Source: DAOWGG01 sp965369815 (GTDB lineage: Bacteria > Patescibacteriota > Gracilibacteria > UM-FILTER-43-11). Taken from it: 20,115 nt of DNA. The stretch is taken from contig CBDUQS010000023.1 in NCBI GenBank assembly GCA_965369815.1, positions 1 through 20,115 of the forward strand, written 5' to 3'. The notes beneath the pieces were generated by a model, which saw only the letters and a list, made by a program, of their open reading frames with translations, was not told where the DNA came from and searched no databases. Positions 1 to 7,604 of the stretch are shown here, one piece after another; position 1 is the first letter of the stretch; every line of letters begins with the position of its first letter. The position numbers and the translations under genes were made by a program.

Positions 1-59
1 ATGTTAATATAGTACAGAGTAAATCTAATACAAAAATATTAACAAAAAGAAAATTTAGG

Positions 60-1067
60 ATGCCCATCTATAGATCTTTTCTTCCTGACATGGAGGGGTT
101 AGAGATTGAAGAGTTTGATCTAATTAGCTTGGATACTAAAAGTCAGTTTAAAAGCATGCAAAAAACATTAAGAGTAATTTTTGCTTTGGGTGCGCTTACT
201 CCAAACTCACTTCTTTTTACAAACTTTGTAGCACAAAGAGAAGGAAAGGATGGACAACTTGTATATGATGAAAGATTGGCTCACAGGGTTTTATCTGGGT
301 TTAGCCACTCTGATGATCCAAATATAAATGATAAATTAAAGGATAGGCGTTCAAAGGCTATTACTGAATCAATAAGATCAATGCTTCAGGGCTCATATAG
401 TGGATTAGCAGAGACCCTGTCCACTAGAGAGCTTAGAGGTAAGCTTGACCTGCAAACACTTTTAACTGTTGTAATTGACCTTAATCGAAGGTCTTGCCAG
501 ATTAGTGGTGATTTACAAAAAATCGGTGATATTGAGTCAATGCTTTACTTTTTAATGATGGATGCAGATTTTTTTGATGATTTTTTTGATGATTCTGCGG
601 TTCAACTTTTAATAAAAAGAGAGCTTATTAAGTCTGCTGCAAAAAGATTGGATTGGATTATGGATAAGGTGGCGATTAATAAATTTGCCAACCCTAACAT
701 TCTAACTTCAACTTTGGAATCAGGTAGGTCTGAAGAAGATCTCCCTGAGGTTTTTCGTAATTTACTTTGGATGTTAACATTGGGTGCCGACTCTAAGTCT
801 TTTGGGATAATAGATCATGAATCACTCTCTTATCGAGACAGCACCCTTATGCACTCAGATTTTTTGTGGCTACAGGATGTATTTAAGGTTACAGGTTTAA
901 CCAGAGAATCTGGAGATTTATTAAAGAGAGCTCTTTTGGGTATATCTAAACCAAAGCAAAAAGATAGAGCTGAATTTAAGAGGAATGTGATTGCTAGCCT
1001 TGAACCCTACTTTAAGTTTTTCTTTCAAGACGATATGAATGGGGGCATCCAAAGAGTTTCAGTTTAA
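60..1067 (+). CDS. Hypothetical protein, 335 aa, helical and cytoplasmic
   Basis: I do not recognise this family. The protein has no signal peptide or hydrophobic membrane segment, and its composition (many Leu, Lys, Asp, Glu, few Pro or Gly) suggests a soluble, mostly alpha-helical fold. A distinctive acidic and aromatic patch (DADFFDDFFDD) lies around residues 171-181. The ATG at 60 is preceded by an AT-rich leader with only TTAGG directly against the start, too close to be a normal ribosome binding site; a second Met at residue 11 (position 90) is an alternative start. The gene is convergent with maf, and the two reading frames share 9 bp, so there is no room for a separate terminator. Confidence is high that it is a real gene, because the frame is long and intact; no function can be assigned. 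Confidence 0.75.
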   Translation: MPIYRSFLPDMEGLEIEEFDLISLDTKSQFKSMQKTLRVIFALGALTPNSLLFTNFVAQREGKDGQLVYDERLAHRVLSGFSHSDDPNINDKLKDRRSKAITESIRSMLQGSYSGLAETLSTRELRGKLDLQTLLTVVIDLNRRSCQISGDLQKIGDIESMLYFLMMDADFFDDFFDDSAVQLLIKRELIKSAAKRLDWIMDKVAINKFANPNILTSTLESGRSEEDLPEVFRNLLWMLTLGADSKSFGIIDHESLSYRDSTLMHSDFLWLQDVFKVTGLTRESGDLLKRALLGISKPKQKDRAEFKRNVIASLEPYFKFFFQDDMNGGIQRVSV

Positions 1068-1628
1068 CACTTTAGCCAAAAACTCCTTCATTAACTCCAC
1101 CGGCAACCCAACCACATTCCAATAATCCCCTTCTGTTTTTACAATCCACTCCCCTGCTGTTCCTTCAATCGTCATTGCACCGGAACTTTCTTTCCACTCA
1201 TCTAATTCAAGATAATCTTCAATTTCTTCATCGGTTACTTTTCGAAAGAACAATCGAGTGACTTCGAAGCCAACAAGCTCTTTTTTTTCTGACTCATTCA
1301 CCAGGGCTAGTCCTGAAAAAACATCACAATAAGAATTATTAAAGCGATTTAAAGTGTCTCTCGCATCCTCTTTATCTTCTGGCTTTAGGCATATCTTTCC
1401 ATCAGAGCTGACGACAATAGTATCGCATCCAATTACCCATCTTTTGGGGTGATTTTTTGCAATTACTTGAGCTTTTCTTAGCGCAATGCTTTTGACGATA
1501 TCCTTGGGTTGCTCATGCCCATCGTGATGCTCATCGATATGAGCAGGAATCACCTCGAAGTTTAGATTCATATCTTCGAGAATACGTTTTCTTTGAGGGC
1601 TTTTGCTGGCAAGAATTAATTTTTTCAT
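1059..1628 (-). CDS. maf: Maf-like nucleotide pyrophosphatase
   Basis: Maf/YhdE-family nucleoside triphosphate pyrophosphatases hydrolyse non-canonical or excess NTPs (dTTP/UTP or modified nucleotides) to NMP and PPi, acting as cytoplasmic house-cleaning enzymes. The 189-aa length is typical. The N-terminus ILASKSPQRKRIL (residues 5-17) is the nucleotide-binding loop with the conserved S-x-x-R. GCDTIV (67-72) contains the conserved Asp69, followed by the K-P of CLKP (80-83). SSGAMTIEG (148-156) and GDYWNVVGLP (167-176) correspond to the canonical SGAYxIxG and SNVVGLP blocks, with Trp for the usual Ser. It is the last gene of the minus-strand cluster from dnaX, 103 nt after the S41 protease. 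That gap is filled by a palindromic 12-bp repeat array running up to the ATG. No Shine-Dalgarno is visible. Substrate subclass is not decidable from motifs. Confidence 0.95.
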   Translation of the reverse strand: MKKLILASKSPQRKRILEDMNLNFEVIPAHIDEHHDGHEQPKDIVKSIALRKAQVIAKNHPKRWVIGCDTIVVSSDGKICLKPEDKEDARDTLNRFNNSYCDVFSGLALVNESEKKELVGFEVTRLFFRKVTDEEIEDYLELDEWKESSGAMTIEGTAGEWIVKTEGDYWNVVGLPVELMKEFLAKVLN

Positions 1629-1631
1629 AAA

Positions 1632-1738
1632 TTGCAGATTGAAGGGCAGCTTGAAGGGCAGCTTCGCGATGGGCAGATTGATCCCTTTAATTCACCAATC
1701 AATTTACCCCTCCATTTGCCCATCTACTTGCCTATCGA
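1632..1738. repeat. Palindromic array of degenerate 12-bp units between S41 protease and maf
   Basis: On the plus strand the left half contains direct units of the form GGGCAG-CTTGAA (about 1643, 1655 and, with a 3-nt insertion, up to about 1680). The right half (about 1690-1738) contains inverted units such as CATTTGCCCATC, TACTTGCCTATC and AATTTACCCCTC. Unit GGGCAGATTGAT at about 1671-1682 is nearly the complement of ATCAATTTACCC at about 1698-1709, so a transcript can fold into a long imperfect hairpin ending just before the maf ATG. The same architecture recurs upstream of msrA (17677-17786). The last few units reach into the 3' end of the protease gene. Confidence 0.75.
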
Positions 1739-3429
1739 TTTGAGTTGATTTCCTGAATAGCACGATCAAGTTGATTGTCTTCCGTTTCTGAATCTCGAGC
1801 GATAATGGTTATATCTGGAGTGACTCCGTTGTCCTGAATACTACTCCTGTCTGGAGTTAGCCACTCAGCGACTGTTATTTTTAGACTTGAGTTGTCTCCG
1901 AAATAATTCACTTCCTGAACGGTTCCTTTTCCAAAGCTAGTTTCTCCAATAATCGTAGCAATGTCATAATCCTTTAATGCTCCTGCAACAATTTCGGAAG
2001 CAGATGCACTCCCCTTATTAATCAGTACAACCATTGGGTACTTAGAAAGCTCTCCTTCTCCGCTGGTGTGCTGTGTGTAGTTGAAATAACTGTATTTAAT
2101 ATGAACGGCGTCAGACCCATTCGGAAGCATGAAATTAAGAATTCCGACAGCGGCATCCAAAAGCCCTCCTGGATTATCTCTCATGTCTAAAATCACTCCT
2201 TTTATTTTCGGATTTTGACTAATGATCTCAACTACCTCTTGGAACTCATTTACAGCAGTTTGGCCAAAGCTGGTTAGCTGGATATGCATAATATCGTCGT
2301 TTCCAACCACTTCATACTCAACTGCTTTAATATGAATAAGGTCTCGAACCACTGAAATAGTGAGTGTTTGAGTTCCTCGTCGAACGGTTATTTTTACTGT
2401 GGTTCCTTTTGGCCCCTTTATTCGATTTACCACATCGTAAAGTGATTCATCGGACACATCCACTCCGTCCACCTTTTTAATAATATCTCCTGCCTTAATA
2501 CCCGCTTCGTAAGCAGGCCCGTCTTTGATGGGTGAAATGATAACCACTTCTTTATCATCATTTACACCTATATAAGTACCAATCCCTTCAAATTCTCCAT
2601 CAATATCGTCGTTAAAAATTTGATTCTCCTCCGCATTCATGAAAGCACTGTATGGGTCATTCAATGACTCCACTAATGCCTTTATAGCCACTTCAGACAT
2701 TCCATTGGAATCCACGCGATCTTTATCATAAAAGTTGGAGGTGATCAGATCCCATGAATTCACAACCTTCTTTAGCTGAGGAGGCAGATTATTTGCATTT
2801 GATCCAGAGTTTGGTGCCCGAAGATCGATCATATCCATTTGGAAGATCATATCAGCCGCCATGATTCGACTCATTCGTTTGTATAAGCCAAAGTAATCGT
2901 TTCTTTCTGGCTGAACAATTCCAAGGCCAATAGCTCGCATTACCAATGCTTGATTTCGTGTGTTGTTTTTTACATCGGTGTAAGGAATGGGGCCAACATG
3001 ACGACGAGGAATAGGGATGCTTTTTGAATGAAAAGTGAGCTCAAGTGCCTCCACCTTTGTTATTTTTTTATATGGATCTATTTTTCTTTCCCTTTCGTCC
3101 AATATCCCCAGCTTGATCGCTTCTTGAAAATAAGAGGCGTACCATGCGTTATTTCGCGTGTCTTCAAAAGGGAGGTTAGCATTTTGACTTCGCTTGAAAT
3201 CGGGTGAATTTAAAAGCACTAAATATTTAATAAACTCTGCTTTTGAGATGAGAATATCAGGTCTAAAAAGCTTTGTTTCCCGAAAGACATCATTTCTTCG
3301 AAGGTATTCTACTGAATAGTAATAAGGTGAAGTGTGATGAACATCGTCGTAAGCAAAGGTGCTCGCTGATGGGATAAGGAGAAGGCTAATTAGAACACCT
3401 AAAATCAGCCTTTTAAATAACAATTTCAT
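1732..3429 (-). CDS. ctpA: S41 C-terminal processing peptidase with N-terminal SLH repeats and PDZ domain
   Basis: A secreted or wall-associated serine protease of the CtpA/Prc type, which cleaves non-polar C-terminal tails of extracytoplasmic proteins and often controls peptidoglycan hydrolases. Residues 1-26 form a signal peptide (KRLILGVLISLLLIP hydrophobic core, cleavage near STFA-YDD). Residues about 30-205 resemble three S-layer homology repeats (for example FRPDILISKAEFIKYL at 55-70, FEDTRNNAWYASYFQEAI at 88-105, YTDVKNN at 150-156), implying anchoring to the cell wall. A PDZ domain lies at about 275-360 (GIGTYIG, AGIKAGDII). The S41 core follows: catalytic Ser476 in GSASASE, Lys501 and Gln505 in GKGTVQ. 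The spacing Ser+25 to Lys matches E. coli Prc Ser430/Lys455. 565 aa is long for CtpA because of the SLH region. It sits 29 nt after glyA and is probably co-transcribed. Confidence 0.92.
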   Translation of the reverse strand: MKLLFKRLILGVLISLLLIPSASTFAYDDVHHTSPYYYSVEYLRRNDVFRETKLFRPDILISKAEFIKYLVLLNSPDFKRSQNANLPFEDTRNNAWYASYFQEAIKLGILDERERKIDPYKKITKVEALELTFHSKSIPIPRRHVGPIPYTDVKNNTRNQALVMRAIGLGIVQPERNDYFGLYKRMSRIMAADMIFQMDMIDLRAPNSGSNANNLPPQLKKVVNSWDLITSNFYDKDRVDSNGMSEVAIKALVESLNDPYSAFMNAEENQIFNDDIDGEFEGIGTYIGVNDDKEVVIISPIKDGPAYEAGIKAGDIIKKVDGVDVSDESLYDVVNRIKGPKGTTVKITVRRGTQTLTISVVRDLIHIKAVEYEVVGNDDIMHIQLTSFGQTAVNEFQEVVEIISQNPKIKGVILDMRDNPGGLLDAAVGILNFMLPNGSDAVHIKYSYFNYTQHTSGEGELSKYPMVVLINKGSASASEIVAGALKDYDIATIIGETSFGKGTVQEVNYFGDNSSLKITVAEWLTPDRSSIQDNGVTPDITIIARDSETEDNQLDRAIQEINSNR

Positions 3430-3458
3430 GAGTTAGTGGATTACAGAATTTATAAAGG

Positions 3459-4706
3459 TTATATCTTAATACCAGGAACGGGGAATTGATGACACATCGC
3501 TTCCACCTCTTCCTTAATAGAGTTGAGACTATTTTGATCTTCTGGTTTTTGAATAGCTCTATCCATCCATTCAGCAATTTTTTCCATTTCCCCCTCTTTC
3601 ATTCCGCGAGTGGTGACTGCTGGAGTTCCCATTCGGATACCGGATGGGTCAAATGGAGAGCGTGGATCGTTGGGGATTGTGTTTTTATTCAAGGTGATTC
3701 CTACGGCGTCGAGTGCGTTTTGGGCTAGCTTTCCAGAAATATCTTTATTGGTTAGATCCGCAAGGATTAAATGTGTGTCGGTTCCGTCGGATACCAACTT
3801 AAATCCTCTCTTTTTCAGCTCTTCCGCTAAATGATGAGCGTTCTTTTTTACCTGAAGCGCATATTCTTTAAATTCAGGCTGAAGTGCTTCTTTAAAGGCA
3901 ATTGCCTTTCCAGCAATGGCGTGTTCGTGTGGCCCGCCTTGTAATCCTGGGAATACAGCTCGGTCGATATCTTTTGCGAATTTTTCCTTACACATAATCA
4001 TTGCTCCTCGTGGTCCTCGCAGTGTTTTGTGTGTGGTGGTCATCACTACATCAAAATAAGGCACGGGTGATTCAAGTACTCCTCCGGCAATGAGGCCAGC
4101 GGTATGAGAAATATCTGCCATGCTGATTGCACCCACTTCATCAGCGATCTCTTTAAAGCGTTTCCAGTCGATATCTCGTGGATAGGCAGTGAAGCCCGCT
4201 ACGATCATTTTAGGCCGATGTTCTTTGGCCATTCGGTGAACTTCATCCATATCTAAATAGCCCGTTTCTTCATTCACACCATATTGTACAAAATTGTAGG
4301 CTTTTCCGGAAAAAGCGATAGGAAGACCATGTGTAATATGTCCACCGTGATCTAACTTTAGCCCCATAACAGTATCGCCAAATTCAAGCAGTGCAAAATA
4401 AATGGCAGTATTAGCAGGTGATCCGGAATAAGGCTGAACGTTGGCGTGTTCGGCTCCGAATAATTCTTTCGCTCGTGCGATTGCTAAATTTTCAATCACA
4501 TCAATATTTTCCTGGCCTCCATAATAACGTTTTCCTGGATATCCTTCAGAATATTTATTGGTCAAAATAGAACCGCAAGCTTCTAGTACGGCCTCGGATA
4601 CGTAATTTTCAGATGGAATCAATTCCAACCCATCCACTTGTCGTTTCCCCTCTCTTTCCATTGCTTCAAATAACTCAGGATCCTGACTTTTGATATGATC
4701 GTACAT
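3459..4706 (-). CDS. glyA: Serine hydroxymethyltransferase
   Basis: PLP enzyme interconverting serine plus tetrahydrofolate with glycine plus 5,10-methylene-THF, the main source of one-carbon units. The 415-aa length is standard. The family blocks are LIPSENYVS (29-37), the strongly conserved KYSEGYPGKRYYGGQ (51-65), the DHGGHITHG substrate region (119-127), ADISHTAGLIAGG (197-209), and VMTTTHKTLRGPRG with the PLP-binding Lys227. The start at 4706 lies 32 nt inside the 3' end of the upstream 5-formyl-THF cyclo-ligase gene, so the two are likely translationally coupled; the N-terminus aligns with the family, supporting this start. There is no Shine-Dalgarno motif. Coupling to 5-formyl-THF cyclo-ligase makes metabolic sense, since SHMT side activity produces 5-formyl-THF, which inhibits SHMT itself. 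Confidence 0.98.
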   Translation of the reverse strand: MYDHIKSQDPELFEAMEREGKRQVDGLELIPSENYVSEAVLEACGSILTNKYSEGYPGKRYYGGQENIDVIENLAIARAKELFGAEHANVQPYSGSPANTAIYFALLEFGDTVMGLKLDHGGHITHGLPIAFSGKAYNFVQYGVNEETGYLDMDEVHRMAKEHRPKMIVAGFTAYPRDIDWKRFKEIADEVGAISMADISHTAGLIAGGVLESPVPYFDVVMTTTHKTLRGPRGAMIMCKEKFAKDIDRAVFPGLQGGPHEHAIAGKAIAFKEALQPEFKEYALQVKKNAHHLAEELKKRGFKLVSDGTDTHLILADLTNKDISGKLAQNALDAVGITLNKNTIPNDPRSPFDPSGIRMGTPAVTTRGMKEGEMEKIAEWMDRAIQKPEDQNSLNSIKEEVEAMCHQFPVPGIKI

Positions 4707-5274
4707 TGTTTTGGAGGTTACATTGATAAATATTTTGATCGGTCACGATCAAATCGACGCATTCATCATACGGATCTTTGGGGATCGAATCAAGAACTTG
4801 TTCCTCGTAAGCGAGTGCTATTTTGACCGATTTCCCTTCGGATTGAAAATAACGATCGTAGTAACCCTTTCCCATTCCAATCCGATTTCCCTTTTTATCA
4901 AACGCAACTCCTGGAGTGATCACGAGCTCTATTTCTGCATCATGAATTCCCGTTGGAGGATCGGTTGGTTCAGGGACTCCAAAAAAATTACTCTTTAACT
5001 CCATTGGTTTTTTAATAGGAACTGCCTGAAAATGACTCTTTCCTTGAATAACTGGTAAGTAGAGCTGTTTGGAGTCAAGGTTCCGATCAATCAATTCAAG
5101 TGTATCTACTTCCCCGTTTACTGAATAATAAAAAAGAACATGGGATGCCTTTTGAAATACAGGTAAGTCCTCCAGTTGCCTTATTATTCTCTTGTTTTTT
5201 AAGGCTCGCTCTTCACTGGACAGCTGAGCTCTGAACTTCAATGCTTTACTCCTAATTTTAACTTTGTCGCTCAT
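4675..5274 (-). CDS. ygfA: 5-formyltetrahydrofolate cyclo-ligase
   Basis: Methenyl-THF synthetase: ATP-dependent conversion of 5-formyl-THF (folinate) to 5,10-methenyl-THF, returning this dead-end folate to the one-carbon pool. The 199-aa length is usual. The N-terminus carries the KIRSKALKFRAQLSSEER helix typical of the family. The diagnostic C-terminal block PGVAFDKKGNRIGMGKGYYD (the GxGxGxYD phosphate/folate loop) is intact, preceded by the central FGVPEP segment. The gene is 17 nt downstream of dnaX and its 3' end overlaps the start of glyA by 32 nt, so dnaX, this gene and glyA are probably one transcript. It ends in TGA, one of the observations supporting the standard code. No Shine-Dalgarno is seen before the ATG at 5274. 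Confidence 0.95.
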   Translation of the reverse strand: MSDKVKIRSKALKFRAQLSSEERALKNKRIIRQLEDLPVFQKASHVLFYYSVNGEVDTLELIDRNLDSKQLYLPVIQGKSHFQAVPIKKPMELKSNFFGVPEPTDPPTGIHDAEIELVITPGVAFDKKGNRIGMGKGYYDRYFQSEGKSVKIALAYEEQVLDSIPKDPYDECVDLIVTDQNIYQCNLQNNVRSYQKSGS

Positions 5275-5291
5275 TATTCATAGGTGAAGAA

Positions 5292-6785
5292 CTATGAACC
5301 AAATACTTCCTTCGCCATTTCAGCTAATCCTGCCGACGCTTCGACTTCCTCCTCTTTCACTACCGGCTGTAATTCAATTTTTCTTACTTCCACTTTAAAG
5401 TTCACCTTTGTACTTAAAACAGAATCAAAAGCTTTATGAATTTCAGCTTGGTTTTTCGTACTTAAAACTTTTTCCATTAAAGTACTTGATTTGAAAGTCA
5501 TATGCAGATCATCTCCATCCAGCTTTACTGGCTCTCCATCGGAAAAAGACATTCGAATGAAAGGGGTTTCAATATTTTCAAGAATTCGTTGCCAATTTTT
5601 TTTGATTTCCTCGAGGGTTAGCTCAGAATTGGAAGTTGATACCACTTCTGCTTCAACCTTCTCTATTACAACCTCTCTCACCTGGATATCTGTTTTTTCC
5701 GTATTATTTTCAATGGTTGGCTTTTGAACTTCTGGGACTTCAGCAATTGCTTTTGGGGCGACTTTTTCAATTCCTTCATATCCACACGCCTTAATGACAG
5801 CGATTTCTAGAGGAAGTTGTGGAATAAGAGCTTGATTGATTTGTTGTTTGGCTTCCGAGAAAATATCGATCATCTGAATAATACTTGAAACCTCTTTTTT
5901 CTCGCTGATACCAAGAAGCATTTGTTCGCGAAGGTAGCTGATGAATTCTCCACAAAACTGATGTAGATTTTGCCCTTGAGAGTTGATTTTAGTAATCAAT
6001 TGAATTGCGCCTTGAATGTCTTTTTCAAACAATGACTTAAAGAATGACTCGATCAATAAATGCCCTGCCAATCCGAGATTATTCACCACTTCCTGATAAA
6101 TGATTGATGAATCCATATTCATTTGCTCGAATAATCCGATTGCATCTCGAAGCCCTCCGCTGGCCATTTTAGCGATCAATTTTAGTGCATCAGGTTCTGC
6201 CTGAATCTTTTCTTCTACCGCAATTTCTTCAAGCCTTTTTACAATGGAATCGGTTGTGATTCGTTTGAAGTTAAATTGCTGACAGCGAGAAATAATGGTT
6301 TCGGGAATTTTGTGAGCTTCGGTGGTCGCTAAAATAAAGTAAGCGTGAGATGGTGGTTCTTCCAGTGTTTTTAAGAGTGCATTAAATGCCTCTTTCGTTA
6401 ACATATGCACTTCATCGATGATATAGATTTTTCGTTTTCCTTGAGTGGGTGCGAATAGGATTTTCTCTCGTAATTCACGGATTTCATCAATCCCACGATT
6501 GCTCGCGGCATCAATCTCGATCAAATCTACCAGTCGCCCCTTTAATATCGCCTGGCAATTCTCACACTCATCACAAGGCTCAGTTTGCTCCTGAAGATTG
6601 GTACAGTTTAAGCTCTTAGCAATAATACGAGCGAGTGATGTCTTCCCGGTTCCTCGAGGCCCGCAAAATAGGTACGCATGGGTAAGCGAATCGTATTTGA
6701 TCGCATTGGTTAGCGTAGCTGTAATATGGTCTTGTCCGACAATGGTTTTGAAATTCTGCGGACGATATTTTAAATACAGTGACAT
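5292..6785 (-). CDS. dnaX: DNA polymerase III subunit tau (and possibly gamma)
   Basis: AAA+ motor of the clamp loader that opens the beta clamp at primed sites and organises the replisome. Counting from the ATG at 6785: Walker A GPRGTGKTS (42-50), a four-Cys zinc module (Cys61, 71, 74, 77), Walker B/DEVH (124-127) and sensor-1 SRC (166-168). A low-complexity linker spans about 345-390 and a short C-terminal domain 391-497. An upstream in-frame TTG (6818) could extend the protein by 11 residues, but it overlaps a good promoter -10 and the family normally begins MSxYxxxYRPxxF, so I chose 6785. The C-terminal part (about 105 aa after the linker) is much shorter than E. coli tau domains IV-V. 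An A8 run encoding Lys395-Lys396-Asn397 (5596-5603) could permit slippage to a gamma-like form. Confidence 0.96.
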   Translation of the reverse strand: MSLYLKYRPQNFKTIVGQDHITATLTNAIKYDSLTHAYLFCGPRGTGKTSLARIIAKSLNCTNLQEQTEPCDECENCQAILKGRLVDLIEIDAASNRGIDEIRELREKILFAPTQGKRKIYIIDEVHMLTKEAFNALLKTLEEPPSHAYFILATTEAHKIPETIISRCQQFNFKRITTDSIVKRLEEIAVEEKIQAEPDALKLIAKMASGGLRDAIGLFEQMNMDSSIIYQEVVNNLGLAGHLLIESFFKSLFEKDIQGAIQLITKINSQGQNLHQFCGEFISYLREQMLLGISEKKEVSSIIQMIDIFSEAKQQINQALIPQLPLEIAVIKACGYEGIEKVAPKAIAEVPEVQKPTIENNTEKTDIQVREVVIEKVEAEVVSTSNSELTLEEIKKNWQRILENIETPFIRMSFSDGEPVKLDGDDLHMTFKSSTLMEKVLSTKNQAEIHKAFDSVLSTKVNFKVEVRKIELQPVVKEEEVEASAGLAEMAKEVFGS

Positions 6786-6817
6786 AGAGGATTTTAGGCT
6801 TAATATTGAGGGGTTCA

Positions 6818-6846
6818 AGGATATCAGATTGGCTACCTATTTACAA
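6818..6846 (-). promoter_or_regulatory. Predicted sigma70-type promoter for the dnaX cluster
   Basis: Reading the minus strand: -35 TTGTAA (plus 6841-6846), a 17-nt spacer, and -10 TATCCT (plus 6818-6823) preceded by TGA, giving an extended -10 (TGaTATCCT). It lies about 33 nt upstream of the chosen dnaX ATG and overlaps the alternative TTG start, which argues against that start. Match is moderate (4/6 in each box plus the TG extension). Confidence 0.5.
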
Positions 6847-6851
6847 TCAGG

Positions 6852-6862
6852 TTTGTTAGAAT
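6852..6862 (+). promoter_or_regulatory. Possible extended -10 promoter for the dsbA-like gene
   Basis: TAGAAT at 6857-6862 preceded by TG at 6854-6855 (TGtTAGAAT) forms an extended -10, 30 nt upstream of the ATG at 6893. No convincing -35 sits 16-18 nt upstream, which extended -10 promoters can tolerate. It is divergent from, and just beside, the dnaX promoter. Confidence 0.35.
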
Positions 6863-6892
6863 AACTTGGCAGTTAATTCCTAAATTTTAAAA

Positions 6893-7456
6893 ATGAAACG
6901 ATTTGAAAAATTAATAGTGCTTAGCCTGCTTATCTTCGCTCTTACCGCCTGTGCTCCTGCCGATACTAGCCCTCAAGCAAGCCTTGGTAAAGCGGATGCT
7001 CCTGTTTTGATTGAAGAATTTTCCGATTTTGAATGTCCTGCTTGTGGCGTGGTGAGTCCAGAGCTTGAAGAAGTGGTTCGGAAAAATCTTGATTTTGTAC
7101 AATTCAAATACTATCACTTCCCACTCCCTCAACACACTCGAGCCTTTCCTGCCGCTGAAGCTTCTGAATGTGCCAATGAACAAGGGAAATTCTGGGAATA
7201 CTCCAGCATTCTTTTCAAAAATCAGAAGAATTTGGGTGATGATAATCTAAAGCAATTCGCTGCTAAATTAAATTTAGATACCGAAGCTTTTAATACCTGT
7301 TTTGACTCTCAGGTTAAAAAGAATAAGGTTAAGGCAAACCTTTACGAAGGCCGACGCCGACAAGTCAGCTTCACCCCTTCTATTTATGTGAATGGTGAGT
7401 TGGTGAAGTGGAGCGGGGCAGAAACCTTTGAAGCTTATTTGAATGGGCTTCGATAA
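6893..7456 (+). CDS. DsbA/DsbG-like thioredoxin-fold lipoprotein
   Basis: Predicted extracytoplasmic thiol-disulfide oxidoreductase of the DsbA-like (Thioredoxin_4/BdbD) group, introducing or isomerising disulfides in secreted proteins. The N-terminus KRFEKLIVLSLLIFALTAC ends in a lipobox (LTAC, Cys20), so it should be lipid-anchored on the outside of the membrane. The active site is C48-P-A-C51 within FSDFECPACG, the helical insertion follows at about 80-150, and the cis-Pro loop FTPSIYVNG has Pro162. Two further cysteines (93 and 136) lie in the insertion. The 187-aa length fits the short BdbD-like members. It is monocistronic on the plus strand, divergent from dnaX, and followed directly by a REP-like palindrome pair that may help end its transcript. 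The presence of msrA in the same window (a cytoplasmic-looking form) is consistent with general thiol/oxidation management. Confidence 0.9.
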   Translation: MKRFEKLIVLSLLIFALTACAPADTSPQASLGKADAPVLIEEFSDFECPACGVVSPELEEVVRKNLDFVQFKYYHFPLPQHTRAFPAAEASECANEQGKFWEYSSILFKNQKNLGDDNLKQFAAKLNLDTEAFNTCFDSQVKKNKVKANLYEGRRRQVSFTPSIYVNGELVKWSGAETFEAYLNGLR

Positions 7457-7460
7457 AATT

Positions 7461-7556
7461 GGTATCGTATCGCAGACTAGAAAGTCTTCGCTCCGATCTG
7501 TGTTTTTTTGTTATACCCCCTCGAAGAGCAGGTTTTCTAACCTGCGATGAAACCCA
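7461..7556. repeat. BIME-like pair of REP palindromes, unit 1 (downstream of der and dsbA-like gene)
   Basis: Two hairpins in opposite orientation, 56 bp centre to centre. The first, read on the minus strand, has stem AGACT/AGTCT with loop TTCT followed by GCGA (plus 7474-7487). The second, on the plus strand, has stem GCAGGTT/AACCTGC with loop TTCT followed by GA (7528-7545). The conserved GCGA ends face outwards. The unit lies between the convergent 3' ends of the dsbA-like gene and der, where it could act as a bidirectional terminator or mRNA stabiliser. It matches the unit at 9404-9500. Confidence 0.75.
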
Positions 7557-7604
7557 ATAACCTTTGATACAGCCCAAAAAAACCTGTAAAATAATCCTAA
7601 TAAC

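Noticed and set aside
3486..3834. Plus-strand reading frames inside glyA, and similar antisense frames in dnaX, der, ABC-F and the FecR-like gene
   Set aside because: They are shadows of strongly conserved genes with no family features of their own.
5889..5897. Classical A-AAA-AAG frameshift site in dnaX
   Set aside because: The AAA-AAA-G there is in the wrong register (preceded by G), so tandem -1 slippage would mispair; the A8 run at 5596-5603 is the better candidate.
6786..6818. TTG start extending dnaX by 11 residues
   Set aside because: It overlaps a good -10 box and the extra residues precede the family's usual MSxYxxYRP start.
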